From a virus, in the IMG/VR virus record IMGVR_UViG_3300049217_000152, positions 1 to 55,026 of that record: a DNA stretch of 55,026 bases; one strand, given 5' to 3'. The position numbers and the translations under genes are program-made. The first letter of the stretch is position 1, and every line of letters starts with the position of its first letter. The notes below the pieces were generated by a model. It was given only the letters and a program-made list of their open reading frames with translations. It was not told the origin of the DNA and did not search any database. Positions 1-7,538 of this stretch are shown piece after piece.

Positions 1-21
1 GGCATTGAGTATCTTCCCACA

Positions 22-783
22 TTATACTTTACCCCTACCACGAAGTCTTTTCTTTGTCATCATTTGCCCGAGAATTATTTTGCCGTTTTCATATTCCAAT
101 CCCAATCGTTTTAGGATCATTTTTACCAAATCTACTTTGATTTCAGGAAGAGTTCTCCACGTCTCGCCCAAAACAATAGCTCTAATATTCTGTATAGTAG
201 TTCCATACTTATCCGCTAACTCCTGATAAGTTGTATACGGAGCCTCTTGCCTGATACGCAAAACTTTATCCGCAGATAGCTTCGCTTGTCCATTATTTTC
301 GCCAGAAAATTTATCTACGACCTCTTGGGGGCGATGGCGACCCAAGAGGGCTCGTGATATCTGATTCTTTGTATTTTCTGAATGAACAAATGTTTTGCCA
401 CCATGCACCTCCGTCATTCTGGCAATAAAGTATTCTGACTGCTTTTTACCATACATCGGCTGTTGCTCTTTTGGGAGCCCAGCATTCCATGGATGATCGC
501 CACCCGATGCTATGTTATAGCCTTTCCCTTTGTTTTGGCTATCGTATTGTTTGATCAGTTGTATTTCGGCCTCATCAGCATCTTCTTGTGTTAGGCACAT
601 AGCGATAACTTCACAGACAAAATTGTCTATTCCATATTTAGCCATAGCTCTATGCACATATTGAAGGGGCCTCTCTTGCTTGGCAAACCTCGTATGTTGC
701 CTCCATCTTCTGATTTCGTTATTGGACTGACCAATGTAAACCTTGTTATTCAGCGTATTTGTAATTTTGTAGAGACGGTGCAT
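22..783 (-). CDS. GIY-YIG homing endonuclease
   Basis: A 253-residue GIY-YIG homing endonuclease, a selfish nuclease that cuts an unoccupied target allele so that its own gene is copied in. The N-terminal nuclease domain (about residues 1-95) starts LYKITNTLNNKVYIG, a variant GIY/YIG pair, followed by RRWRQH and the KYGIDNF and EIQLIKQYDS blocks. A NUMOD-like linker (MYGKKQSEYF) follows. A C-terminal helix-turn-helix (YQELADKYGTTIQNIRAIV) probably reads the target. It starts 6 bp after the stop of a tagged zinc protein. On the minus strand an RBS-like GGGAAG and an ATG at positions 5-3 suggest that the next gene begins at the window edge. Family assignment is sure; the target is unknown. Confidence 0.93.
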   Translation of the reverse strand: MHRLYKITNTLNNKVYIGQSNNEIRRWRQHTRFAKQERPLQYVHRAMAKYGIDNFVCEVIAMCLTQEDADEAEIQLIKQYDSQNKGKGYNIASGGDHPWNAGLPKEQQPMYGKKQSEYFIARMTEVHGGKTFVHSENTKNQISRALLGRHRPQEVVDKFSGENNGQAKLSADKVLRIRQEAPYTTYQELADKYGTTIQNIRAIVLGETWRTLPEIKVDLVKMILKRLGLEYENGKIILGQMMTKKRLRGRGKV

Positions 784-789
784 GGCGGC

Positions 790-1149
790 CTATGACAGCA
801 TAATCAGTATTTTTAGCTTGTCCAGGGTGGCCCGCTTATTTTTAGCGTTGAGCCATATCAGACAGGGTAGCTCTAGTTCATCAACCAACATATAAGCTAT
901 CATCTTGTAGACGTGCGTTCTATTAGTCCAGATGTCGACTGTGACGTAGACATTTTCTAAGGCATATCTCTCAATAACCGGCTCGCCCTTACTTGATATA
1001 CCACATTCGTATCTGGGAAAACCGCCCGGCGAAACCCAACACTCAGAGTTCTTACAGATATACTCGTCCCACTCTCTATAAATCTGATTCTCCGACGTAT
1101 GATTGTGGGAGAATAATGGCATCTCTTTCTCACAGAAGGGACAGTTCAT
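790..1149 (-). CDS. zinc-ribbon protein with C-terminal FS-type tag
   Basis: A 119-residue protein of unknown function. The N-terminus MNCPFCEKEM gives one zinc knuckle and CKNSECW at about residue 32 can supply the second Cys pair. The middle is unlike its neighbours. The C-terminus TLDKLKILIMLS is a diverged copy of the peptide shared by about 14 genes here (consensus KLKT-aromatic-aliphatic-x-FS). The start overlaps the upstream stop as ATGA, implying translational coupling in the minus-strand array. A GIY-YIG gene follows within 6 bp. The zinc motif and tag are seen; a nucleic-acid or protein-binding role is inference. Confidence 0.8.
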   Translation of the reverse strand: MNCPFCEKEMPLFSHNHTSENQIYREWDEYICKNSECWVSPGGFPRYECGISSKGEPVIERYALENVYVTVDIWTNRTHVYKMIAYMLVDELELPCLIWLNAKNKRATLDKLKILIMLS

Positions 1150-1565
1150 AGGAAGGGCGCCAAGGTTCTAATTTTGTTGATCAGCTTCTCTAGCTTAGGA
1201 TAATCAAACTCTAACACTCTACCCTCCCAGGTTATCTTATCTGGTTCTCTATAGATAGCTTGTGCATAATCATTGCGTGCAAAGTAGGTAATGGTAGAAA
1301 CTTGCTTGATGTAATTAACCGAGACATCTACACCTGTGTCAGGGAACAGAACCGATTCTTGTAAACAGTCCCCATACAGGGAAGTAACTTGGAAGAAGGT
1401 GTGGATGGGATAGTCAGGCGATTTCTGAAAGTCTTTGACATTATTACAAACAGAATCTACATAGGACATATTTTTGCCGCCGGCTACCAGGCAGGAACGG
1501 TTAAGGTATTTGGAGTGCCGTAACTCTCTGTTGCAGATGGGACATTTCTCATGAGAAAACGACAT
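1146..1565 (-). CDS. zinc-ribbon protein with C-terminal tag
   Basis: A 139-residue member of the same array. The N-terminus has CPICNREL, with a Cys at about 25 and another at about 40 as candidate further ligands. The C-terminus LEKLINKIRTLAPFL matches the shared tag, but ends PFL instead of the usual xFS, making it intermediate between the two tag classes. The start codon lies inside the last codons of the upstream gene (17 nt overlap), so the upstream tag-coding DNA also encodes this N-terminus. It is coupled by ATGA to the next gene. No known family recognised. Confidence 0.78.
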   Translation of the reverse strand: MSFSHEKCPICNRELRHSKYLNRSCLVAGGKNMSYVDSVCNNVKDFQKSPDYPIHTFFQVTSLYGDCLQESVLFPDTGVDVSVNYIKQVSTITYFARNDYAQAIYREPDKITWEGRVLEFDYPKLEKLINKIRTLAPFL

Positions 1566-1914
1566 ATAGACTCACGCGTTCTTTGAGCTTGACCAAGTCG
1601 GGAAAGTCGGGCTCAATCATCTTCTCCACCTCGATATACTCGGGCTTGTTTTCCTTCAGACAGGAGATGCGACATTTCTGATGCAGGAAGTCAATCTCTA
1701 AGAAACGAGAGTAGGCCGGGTTGAGAGAGAGCTTCATCAAATCTACTTGCTTCGTAGCCTCATCCGTATAAATCATCAGGCTATGACTTAGGCCTTTGGA
1801 GCAAACGCGAAAAGCGTAGTCGGCGGTCTTGCCAACTTGGTGTAATAACTTGTTAGGTTGGCGGCTAGTTCGTAGCTTATTGCCGCAGATTGGGCAGTGC
1901 AGGACATCATCCAT
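1549..1914 (-). CDS. zinc-ribbon protein with FS-type tag
   Basis: About 121 residues when started at the ATG at 1914, which puts MDDVLHCPICGNKL at the N-terminus as in its paralogues. A longer frame opens at 1947, but that extension (MFSRRKVIYFT) has no family counterpart and is encoded across a TATATAC element lying about 10 nt before the 1914 ATG. The knuckle CPIC is followed by CSKGLSHS at about residue 38. The C-terminus LKERVSLYVVFS is a clear copy of the shared tag, preceded by EPDFPDLVKL. Function unknown. It begins the minus-strand run next to a divergent plus-strand gene. Confidence 0.78.
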   Translation of the reverse strand: MDDVLHCPICGNKLRTSRQPNKLLHQVGKTADYAFRVCSKGLSHSLMIYTDEATKQVDLMKLSLNPAYSRFLEIDFLHQKCRISCLKENKPEYIEVEKMIEPDFPDLVKLKERVSLYVVFS

Positions 1915-1916
1915 GG

Positions 1917-1932
1917 TAAAGTATATAACTTT
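1917..1932 (-). promoter_or_regulatory. TATATAC element before the 1914 start
   Basis: On the minus strand AGTTATATACTTTACC lies directly upstream of the ATG at 1914. No Shine-Dalgarno is visible in the same interval. The TATA core sits about 8-12 nt from the start codon, as in several other genes here. It may be a -10-like element giving a very short leader. Based on position and composition only. Confidence 0.35.
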
Positions 1933-2015
1933 ACGTCGTGAAAACAATACCTTACCAATACCAATATCGATGCATATATTTTAGTTCGTTTTACAGCCGA
2001 GAACGCAGGTGCTAC

Positions 2016-2168
2016 ATGGATTTGTTCGAGAAAATTGATTTGTTCGAGAAGATGGCCACCGGCTTACTAGCCGATGACTCGGAAGTCATTGATACTCTTG
2101 AAGAATCTAAGTATGCCACTCTCCTGGCTAAGGTAGAACAATTCAGCAAACAGGCCGATGAAGGTTAA
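2016..2168 (+). CDS. small helical protein
   Basis: A 50-residue plus-strand protein in a mainly minus-strand region. The ATG at 2016, preceded by GCAGGTG, is preferred to an upstream in-frame start at 1938. It begins MDLFEKIDLFEKMATGL with a near-duplicate DLFEK heptad and ends with an amphipathic stretch, LLAKVEQFSKQA. That stretch resembles the N-terminal helices LLRFANMFYSLA and LLKKATSFERLA of two other proteins in the window. Its stop overlaps the convergent neighbour's stop by 4 nt. No function can be given; a helical adaptor is a guess. Confidence 0.55.
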   Translation: MDLFEKIDLFEKMATGLLADDSEVIDTLEESKYATLLAKVEQFSKQADEG

Positions 2169-2569
2169 GAAAACAGAGTATAGGTCTGTAGCTTTTGCTT
2201 GATTAGTCTCACATCGTGAGGCAACTTAAGAATAAAATCGAACTCAACGACGGGTGAGTCAGCATCCCAAGTGATTGGTTCTAGGTCAGAACTTGACTCC
2301 AGTTCACCAATAATCTTCTTATAGATGGAAGTGAAATTAGTCTTTCTACTTCTATAAGTAAGGCCATAATTAAGAACTACATAGTAGTCATCAATGCGAA
2401 GAGAAACTCCTAACAGTTTATTGTCTCCCTGCGGATATATTTCCCTATATCTGGTCTTGAAATGAGGCGCTTGACAACCAGCACACACGTAGATATCAAA
2501 CATCGTATCATTACGATGCTCTGTTATCGGAGCCCAATTATTACATAGCTTACATCTAACATCTATCAT
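2165..2569 (-). CDS. zinc-ribbon protein with FS-type tag
   Basis: A 134-residue array member. The N-terminal ribbon is complete: CKLCNNW at about residues 6-9 and CAGCQAPHF at about 29-32, giving a C-x2-C...C-x2-C site. The core is unlike its neighbours. The C-terminus VRLIKQKLQTYTLFS matches the shared tag and is preceded by the VEFDF element seen before several tags. The start overlaps the upstream stop by one base (TAATG). Function unknown. Confidence 0.8.
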   Translation of the reverse strand: MIDVRCKLCNNWAPITEHRNDTMFDIYVCAGCQAPHFKTRYREIYPQGDNKLLGVSLRIDDYYVVLNYGLTYRSRKTNFTSIYKKIIGELESSSDLEPITWDADSPVVEFDFILKLPHDVRLIKQKLQTYTLFS

Positions 2570-2925
2570 TACGAGAATACCAAGTAAGTTTTGAGCTTAT
2601 TGATTAACTTATGATAATCAGTAAAGTCGGGTTGAAAAAATGGTAAGGCGATTCTTTTAGGCTTAGGCTTATCTGATTCACGAAGAGCTGGCGGAGATAA
2701 AACTATCGTCAAAGATTCTTCTTGTAATAGAACCCACTCCGCTATAATCTCTGGGTTAGTTCCTATCAGCAATTCTAATTCCATTACCTCATTGGTAGCT
2801 TCTTCTGCTACAAACACTATTGAATGCGTGATATTCTTCCGGCAACTCTTAATGATAACACGAGCACCATTGAATTCTATGAGCATCACTCCTTGACAGA
2901 TGGGACATTTATCGGGCAATTGCAT
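2569..2925 (-). CDS. zinc-ribbon protein with FS-type tag
   Basis: A 118-residue array member. It begins MQLPDKCPICQGVML, with a later CRKN at about residue 29 as the partial second knuckle. The C-terminus QPDFTDYHKLINKLKTYLVFS is the clearest example of the FS tag: an acidic-aromatic lead (PDF), an amphipathic helix, then KLKTYLVFS. It is translationally coupled to the next gene (TAATG) and starts 7 bp after the preceding minus-strand gene. Function unknown. Confidence 0.8.
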   Translation of the reverse strand: MQLPDKCPICQGVMLIEFNGARVIIKSCRKNITHSIVFVAEEATNEVMELELLIGTNPEIIAEWVLLQEESLTIVLSPPALRESDKPKPKRIALPFFQPDFTDYHKLINKLKTYLVFS

Positions 2926-2932
2926 CTTATCC

Positions 2933-3250
2933 TTAGGCGAACAATAAGAGAGTTTTGATCTTGTCTTTTAGTTTGGGAACATCAGAGAAATCAGTATACA
3001 CTACTTGGTTGATTCTGGTACGGGGTGAATTATGCCACGTCCACACTTCGGAATAACCTTCGTCATAATGGACCTTTAGATGCAGTTGCTCGCCTTTACC
3101 TCTAAACCCTATTCTAATTTTGGCAAATACACCATTTCTAACGCGGTAGGTCAAAGAGTGGTCTTTCTGCATACACACGTGATCGGTGTACATAATTATG
3201 TTATTGGTTTCCGTCTTTCTAGAACAGATTAGACAGGGTAATGCATTCAT
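2933..3250 (-). CDS. zinc-ribbon protein with tag (LFA ending)
   Basis: About 105 residues from the ATG at 3250, chosen because it gives MNALPCLICSRK, matching its paralogues. The reading frame stays open to 3292, but that extension has no family support. A second Cys near residue 26 (HVCMQKDHS) may complete the site. The C-terminus TDFSDVPKLKDKIKTLLLFA is the shared tag with Ala replacing the terminal Ser. It is divergent from the plus-strand gene at 3305. Function unknown. Confidence 0.75.
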   Translation of the reverse strand: MNALPCLICSRKTETNNIIMYTDHVCMQKDHSLTYRVRNGVFAKIRIGFRGKGEQLHLKVHYDEGYSEVWTWHNSPRTRINQVVYTDFSDVPKLKDKIKTLLLFA

Positions 3251-3304
3251 AATGGCTCGCCCTATATCAGTTATCCGGCATAATGATAGCAAGGTGAAGT
3301 GGAA

Positions 3305-3715
3305 ATGACAGCTATCAGAGCCAAATCCGTAAAACGAGTAATCCTAGATTTCAGTGCCCCTAAATGCTCCAGGCACCGTATTATGAAATCTCTACGTAAT
3401 TGTGAAGTGATAGGGATTCAGGAGTCTAAAGAACGACCCGAGTTTACTATCTTTAGCAATGAGATTAGGGTAGGGATGTACACCATAACTCTAGAGCTTC
3501 CGTTAGACGGCTCTTTCAACTGGCACAGGCTGCGAGAGTACGGCGACTTTCAAATTAGCATTTGCGATACTAAACTCATTGACCTGAAAAGAGATGTTAG
3601 GTTCAAGGATCAATCGTGGGTGTCACATAACTTCTTTGGTCAGTTGCGTATCAAACACTTAATTGACATCATTAGTTATGTGCATCGTCTCAATAAACTG
3701 AAAGCCTTTTTATGA
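3305..3715 (+). CDS. unknown protein with LKAFL C-terminal tag
   Basis: A 136-residue protein with no recognised domain. The start is set by AGGTG at 3292-3296, which is 8 nt before the ATG at 3305 but only 2 nt before an in-frame GTG at 3299. The protein is basic at the N-terminus (MTAIRAKSVKRV). Its C-terminus VHRLNKLKAFL is the second tag flavour. No zinc motif is present. The stop overlaps the convergent gene's stop as TTATGA, so the Leu-stop of this tag and the Ser-stop of the opposite FS tag are read from the same six base pairs. Confidence 0.78.
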   Translation: MTAIRAKSVKRVILDFSAPKCSRHRIMKSLRNCEVIGIQESKERPEFTIFSNEIRVGMYTITLELPLDGSFNWHRLREYGDFQISICDTKLIDLKRDVRFKDQSWVSHNFFGQLRIKHLIDIISYVHRLNKLKAFL

Positions 3716-4285
3716 GAACACGATATAGGTCTTGATCTTCTCAAGAAAACGCTGTCTATTCTTGAATCTTTCTCTGGACATTAGAGGTAATGTCATCCGA
3801 AGCTGATTGCCACCTGACTTAGTATTAGGTTCCGGCACCACCAGCAGATTACTTATGTTCTTGTCATAGTAGCTATAGAGATGGTATAGCTTGCCACCAT
3901 CCGTAACGGCTGTTAGCTCGCTGGATAAGGTCGTGCCCTCGATAAACCCCTTATCTAAATGAAACTTCAAATCGTGGCTAACAGTCTGGGTATGACAGTT
4001 AGGACAGATTGTCTCTAAAGAAACTTTGCGATCACTTAGATAGGCCATTAGAGCCGATTTATCGTTAGCTAATATCTCATTAGTCTTGTGAAAAATATAG
4101 AGCTTGAGCACATTAGAGTAAGTAATGAGTAGGTCAATCTCCACGAAGTTGGGACCGACTATACCCCTAAGGTAGCTGGTGTCTGACTTGTGAGAGCTGA
4201 TGCCAATCCTAAAGTTGTTAGGCTTGCCGCATCCGAAGCAGGGACAGCTATAGTCAATGAAGTCCTTGACCGTCATCTTTCTCAT
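3710..4285 (-). CDS. double zinc-knuckle protein with FS-type tag
   Basis: A 191-residue array member. The N-terminus [21 protein letters not shown] carries the first knuckle and ICPNCHTQ at about residue 94 the second. The C-terminus RFLEKIKTYIVFS is the shared tag. The first 18 residues are nearly repeated in the short chimera immediately upstream (4285-4482), whose stop overlaps this start as TAATG. Function unknown; tandem duplication with the chimera is seen directly. Confidence 0.8.
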   Translation of the reverse strand: MRKMTVKDFIDYSCPCFGCGKPNNFRIGISSHKSDTSYLRGIVGPNFVEIDLLITYSNVLKLYIFHKTNEILANDKSALMAYLSDRKVSLETICPNCHTQTVSHDLKFHLDKGFIEGTTLSSELTAVTDGGKLYHLYSYYDKNISNLLVVPEPNTKSGGNQLRMTLPLMSRERFKNRQRFLEKIKTYIVFS

Positions 4286-4482
4286 TAGGAGTTCTGCTTT
4301 TGCAGGTAAGCTATCATAAAGCCTTGAATGTCGCCATTCAGCACGCCATCCGCATCAGAGGTTTCGTGGTCGGTGCGATGGTCCTTGACCAATTTGTAGG
4401 GCATGAGAGTGTAGGTTCTAATCTGGTTGCCGAAGCAGGGCGCGTTGTAATCGATGAAATCTTTTACAGTGAACTTTCGCAT
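4285..4482 (-). CDS. chimera: zinc-protein N-terminus joined to RF2 C-terminus
   Basis: A 65-residue reading frame made of two unrelated pieces. Residues 1-18, [18 protein letters not shown], match the start of the neighbouring zinc protein ([18 protein letters not shown]). From there to the end, [18 protein letters not shown] through [12 protein letters not shown], it matches the C-terminus of release factor 2 ([30 protein letters not shown]). The junction falls at the shared Phe-Gly codons (TTYGG), a microhomology. It lacks the zinc core, tag, GGQ and SPF motifs, so neither parent activity is expected. It may be expressed: it has an intact ATG and is coupled to the next gene. It looks like recombination debris left by the adjacent HNH gene. 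Confidence 0.7.
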   Translation of the reverse strand: MRKFTVKDFIDYNAPCFGNQIRTYTLMPYKLVKDHRTDHETSDADGVLNGDIQGFMIAYLQKQNS

Positions 4483-4488
4483 CTATAC

Positions 4489-4499
4489 GGTATATACCG
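4489..4499. promoter_or_regulatory. palindromic GGTATATACC element
   Basis: The palindrome GGTATATACC lies between the chimera start (minus) and the HNH start region (plus), about 8-15 nt from each. It resembles the TATATAC elements before several other starts. Because it is symmetric it could serve either strand. Role inferred from position only. Confidence 0.3.
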
Positions 4500-4502
4500 G
4501 GC

Positions 4503-5084
4503 ATAGACAAAAACGCAACAAAGAAGTGGGACAAACAACGTCAGTCGGAATATTACAAAGAGTGGCGCAAGGCTAATAAAGAAAAACTCACGGCGTACCA
4601 GAAAAATTGGCGCGCAGAAAACAAAGACCACCTCGAACAGTACTACAATGACAACTCTGAACAGATATCAAAACGACAGAAGGGATGGCGCGTATCACAT
4701 CCAGGTCGTGCCAAACGGCTCTGGGACGCATGGTACCAGGAAAACAAGACACGAAGTCCTCGAAGACGCTTTACTGAAGCTAAACACGCGGCCAAGAAAC
4801 GCGGAATTTCTTGGTCTCTAACTCTCGAAGAATATACAGCATTGATTGCCATGCCATGCTATTACTGCGAGAATAAACTTTGCGAGCCTGTAAAAAGAGC
4901 CACGGGACTTGATCGTCTAAATTCTGATGAAGGATACGAACTATCAAACGTGGTCTCATGTGGTTACATGTGTAACTGTATGAAACACATGTTTCTAACA
5001 CCAGAAGAGATGAAATTCGTCGCACAAGCACTTATTGTTTTCAGAGCACGCGGGAAGATGGATGCTGCAAAAAAGCTACCATGA
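4503..5084 (+). pseudogene. HNH homing endonuclease with lost start codon
   Basis: The open frame from an ATA at 4503 reads as a complete HNH homing endonuclease of about 193 residues. A charged Tyr/Trp-rich N-terminal repeat (EYYKEWRKANKEKLTAYQ, then similar units) is followed by the HNH core: PCYYCENKL, GLDRLNSDEGY, NVVSCGYMCN and LTPEEM. There is no ATG, GTG or TTG in frame before the TTG at 4842. The natural start is most simply an ATG changed to ATA at 4503-4505 (giving DKNATKKW next). Its last 15 codons lie antisense to the end of RF2. Probably a degraded or very weakly translated element; residual expression from ATA cannot be excluded. Confidence 0.7.
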
Positions 5085-6141
5085 ACCCCTGCACATCACC
5101 ATCTAAAACGGATGCGGCTTTAGAGGTTTCGTGATTAGTTCTATGATCTTTCACGAGAGTATATGGACTAAGCGTATACGTCCTTATCTGGGCTCCAAAT
5201 GAAACATCAGAGAGGGCCGATACTTTCTTGTCCTGTTCTTCTCGCTTCTTCTTCAACTCATAATCATATAGTTTGGACTTTAACATCTTCATAGCAAACC
5301 TACGATTAGTATGTTGCGAACTTTCCGCCCTAGAATTGACTATAATACCAGTAGGGACGTGTTTAATCCTAACGGCACTTTCAATTTTGTTGACTGCCTG
5401 CCCACCAGAACCAGATGCCCTCATAGTGGTAATCTCGATGTCCTTTTCATCCACCTTGATGTCAATAGTATCTTCAATGTCAGGTGTCACATAGACAGCG
5501 GCAAAGGAAGTTTGACGAGCATCAGCCGCATTGAAGGGTGAGTTGCGGATCAAACGATGCACGCCCGACTCGCTCTTGAAAAAACCATAAGCGAAGGGAC
5601 CGTCAACTCGAATGGAAACGGAGTCAGTACAGATCGAGCTATGCTCTTCCGATGGCTTCTCGTCAAGGATCTCTATCTGAAATCCTTGGTTATCGGCAAA
5701 GCGTGTGTACATACGATAAAGCATGGTAACCCAGTTAGCCGCTTCTAATCCACCGGCACCAGCACTGATAGAGATGATGGCAGGAGTTTGATCGACAGGA
5801 TCCTTGAGCATTTCCTGAAAGACCAACATATGAAGTTGTGTATGGATATCTAGAAGATGAATGAAATCTGCCTCATTGAGACCGTCGGTAGTCTTAATGA
5901 CTTCCTCGTAGAATTCCAGGTACTCGCTAGCTTGGCTAACGTATTCTAAATATTCAGAAGCTTGCTTACGTTCTTTCATCAGGGCTCCGGCAGCCCGAGG
6001 ATCGTTCCATAGACCTGGGGCATTAAGCTTCTCATCTAGCTCGGCCATCCTTTTTTGAAGTGGATCGGCGGGGGACATCTTTTCCAAGGCAGCCATGCTG
6101 TCTCGGCAGGCTTGGAGTGTCTGTAAATGCACTGTGTTCAT
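5041..6141 (-). CDS. prfB: peptide chain release factor 2
   Basis: A full-length 366-residue class I release factor. The N-terminal helical domain includes [16 protein letters not shown] (about residues 44-59). The codon-recognition tripeptide SPF is at 201-203, in [15 protein letters not shown], which marks RF2 (UGA/UAA) rather than RF1. The peptidyl-tRNA hydrolysis motif GGQ is at 246-248 ([15 protein letters not shown]). No programmed frameshift is needed: the frame is open from the ATG. The last 15 codons overlap the antisense HNH gene, and a second, different copy of the RF2 C-terminus sits beyond it, so the 3' end has been rearranged. Phage-borne RF2 would favour termination at UGA/UAA during infection. 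Confidence 0.96.
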   Translation of the reverse strand: MNTVHLQTLQACRDSMAALEKMSPADPLQKRMAELDEKLNAPGLWNDPRAAGALMKERKQASEYLEYVSQASEYLEFYEEVIKTTDGLNEADFIHLLDIHTQLHMLVFQEMLKDPVDQTPAIISISAGAGGLEAANWVTMLYRMYTRFADNQGFQIEILDEKPSEEHSSICTDSVSIRVDGPFAYGFFKSESGVHRLIRNSPFNAADARQTSFAAVYVTPDIEDTIDIKVDEKDIEITTMRASGSGGQAVNKIESAVRIKHVPTGIIVNSRAESSQHTNRRFAMKMLKSKLYDYELKKKREEQDKKVSALSDVSFGAQIRTYTLSPYTLVKDHRTNHETSKAASVLDGDVQGFMVAFLQHPSSRVL

Positions 6142-6163
6142 GATAGGTTATACTCAAATATGG

Positions 6164-6619
6164 TTAGGAGAAAATAATCCAAGTCTTCAATCTCTCTTTG
6201 AAATTATCTAGATGATGCCAGTCAATCTCAAAAGTGTAAGGTATCCTACAGACAGGAAACCACTTACGCCTACCTTTCGGTTTTGATGAGCCGGCCAACT
6301 CTAACGGCGGGTCCTCAAAACTACTAACGATAAAAACCGGACTGTCGGTGCAAGGAACGTCTTCACGCCAAATTTGACTAGTTTGCTTGGATGACTCCAC
6401 CATAATATGATAATCATCAAGACAGAATGAGAAGCTGAGTAAAGTTCCATCCGTCATGTTTGACGTATACACTCCGTCTGGATACTGTATCTCTTCCTCG
6501 AAATCGATGGGGCACTCGTGTTGTTTGGAGATGTCGTTGCAAGTATAAACGTCCCTGTCGTCGTGTAGCAACCAACGCATCGGAGTTTTACAAAGCGGAC
6601 AAGTAGTTGTTATTTCCAT
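6164..6619 (-). CDS. zinc-ribbon protein with FS-type tag
   Basis: A 151-residue array member. It begins MEITTTCPLCKTPM, with CNDISKQHEC at about residues 28-37 providing the second Cys pair. The C-terminus FEIDWHHLDNFKERLKTWIIFS is a strong copy of the shared tag, including the acidic-aromatic lead. A TAAGTGAG stretch precedes the ATG. It lies between RF2 and a GIY-YIG remnant. Function unknown. Confidence 0.8.
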   Translation of the reverse strand: MEITTTCPLCKTPMRWLLHDDRDVYTCNDISKQHECPIDFEEEIQYPDGVYTSNMTDGTLLSFSFCLDDYHIMVESSKQTSQIWREDVPCTDSPVFIVSSFEDPPLELAGSSKPKGRRKWFPVCRIPYTFEIDWHHLDNFKERLKTWIIFS

Positions 6620-6638
6620 AGCTCACTTATGTATTCAG

Positions 6639-6713
6639 TTATGACATTAGTATCCACGAGTTGAACCTGTCGATCAGGTGCTCTCGCTGATCCAATTCGA
6701 AGTTGGGTCTGAC
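6639..6713 (-). pseudogene. orphan 3' end of a tagged zinc protein
   Basis: On the minus strand this segment reads VRPNFELDQREHLIDRFNSWILMS then stop. It closely matches the last 24 residues of the neighbouring protein (VRPNFELTRRPELISRLDSWILMS). No start or upstream portion of the gene survives; instead it is joined, in another frame, to the first residues of a GIY-YIG nuclease. It is a leftover of a duplicated tagged gene. The similarity is directly visible. Confidence 0.75.
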
Positions 6714-6769
6714 ATTCCGATATAAACTTTTCCGTTGAGCCGATTAGTGATCCTGTACAAATAGTGCAT
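6674..6769 (-). pseudogene. GIY-YIG endonuclease 5' fragment
   Basis: From an ATG at 6769 the frame reads MHYLYRITNRLNGKVYIGMSD and stops after 31 codons. The first 18 residues are the GIY/YIG strand pair of a homing nuclease, close to HYLYKITNRINKKNYIG of the intact gene at 7525-8256. After the YIG the sequence runs into the orphan tagged tail in a different frame. The RBS (GGAGGTG) and leader are intact, so a 31-residue peptide could still be made, but no nuclease. Confidence 0.75.
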
Positions 6770-6815
6770 CGCTGCACCTCCATACAGTATATATCAACGA
6801 TATCAAGATGTTCGG
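6770..6815 (-). promoter_or_regulatory. conserved GIY-YIG leader with TTGATATATA box
   Basis: On the minus strand the interval between the zinc-protein stop and the nuclease ATG reads CCGAACATCTTGAT, then TTGATATATACTGT, then GGAGGTG. The same arrangement precedes the intact GIY-YIG gene at 8256 (CGAACATCGTGAT, TTGATATATAGTGT, GAGGTG). Conservation of a noncoding leader between two copies suggests a promoter plus RBS mobilised with the nuclease. Confidence 0.5.
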
Positions 6816-7538
6816 CTACGACATCAATATCCAAGAGTCCAAACGAGAAATTAGTTCTGGCCTCCGTGTTAGCTCAAAGTTGGGGCGAACGCCTAACATC
6901 GGCAATTCCTTCTTGAAGACCTTGGGCTCGAAATCAGCCACCTTTCTTTCGGCGGCTGTGGTAGCATAGTATCGGAGAACGGTTTGGGCGGTCTGGTAAT
7001 CAAAATTCAGGGCGTAAACCTTTTCCAAATCATCATTCTGCACCTTGAAGATGCAAATCTCATCTTTGGTTTGGCTAGGTGGTAGCTCAAAGATTCCATC
7101 CTTATCCTCCTCGTTCTTATCTTTAGAACGAGTTAGTTCCCATTCATCCACCTTATCATTACAGCTAAATTTGACGTAAGGAGAGGAACGAACATAACAA
7201 GCTATGTATGGATTCATAATCCAAGTATTGTAAGGCCTGTCTTCAATAGCGTCTTCATTACACATATAGTAGAAGAAGAAAGACCAGTCATTGAACTGAT
7301 TCATTACCTTGGTATCGCTGAAATGAACATCAAGATTGTCTCCGTGATCTACCAAGCGAACAGAAGACTTTATCTCTACACAAGTAGAATCTCCTTTGAT
7401 CAACAAGAAATCAAAGACACCCGGAGCCAAAGTCTTAGCCTTCCATAAAGGTCCCTCTGATACTTGTAGATATAGGCTAAGCGTTTCACCACAAACAGGG
7501 CAGTGCTTATTGAAATCCAAAAACTTACTCAGGTTCAT
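6816..7538 (-). CDS. large zinc-knuckle protein with WILMS tag
   Basis: About 240 residues from the ATG at 7538, which gives MNLSKFLDFNKHCPVCGETL and parallels MNLGEFISHRSHCPLCGTAL of the protein at 10765-11409. The frame is open to 7550. GGAG at 7545-7548 suits the 7538/7541 ATGs. A knuckle CPVC near residue 15 is the only clear zinc motif. The C-terminus NFELTRRPELISRLDSWILMS is a tag variant shared exactly with the orphan tail at 6639. It overlaps the end of the upstream GIY-YIG gene. Function unknown. Confidence 0.8.
   Translation of the reverse strand: MNLSKFLDFNKHCPVCGETLSLYLQVSEGPLWKAKTLAPGVFDFLLIKGDSTCVEIKSSVRLVDHGDNLDVHFSDTKVMNQFNDWSFFFYYMCNEDAIEDRPYNTWIMNPYIACYVRSSPYVKFSCNDKVDEWELTRSKDKNEEDKDGIFELPPSQTKDEICIFKVQNDDLEKVYALNFDYQTAQTVLRYYATTAAERKVADFEPKVFKKELPMLGVRPNFELTRRPELISRLDSWILMS

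Noticed and set aside
4300-4506. 68-residue plus-strand frame
   Set aside because: It is antisense to the chimera, which has clear homology on the minus strand, and shows no family features.
5041-6141. programmed +1 frameshift in RF2
   Set aside because: Bacterial prfB often has an internal UGA shift site, but here the frame is open from the ATG through the conserved N-terminal domain.
6610-6834. 74-residue open frame on the minus strand
   Set aside because: It spans the nuclease fragment and the orphan tail in the third frame; neither real piece is in this frame, so it is a shadow.
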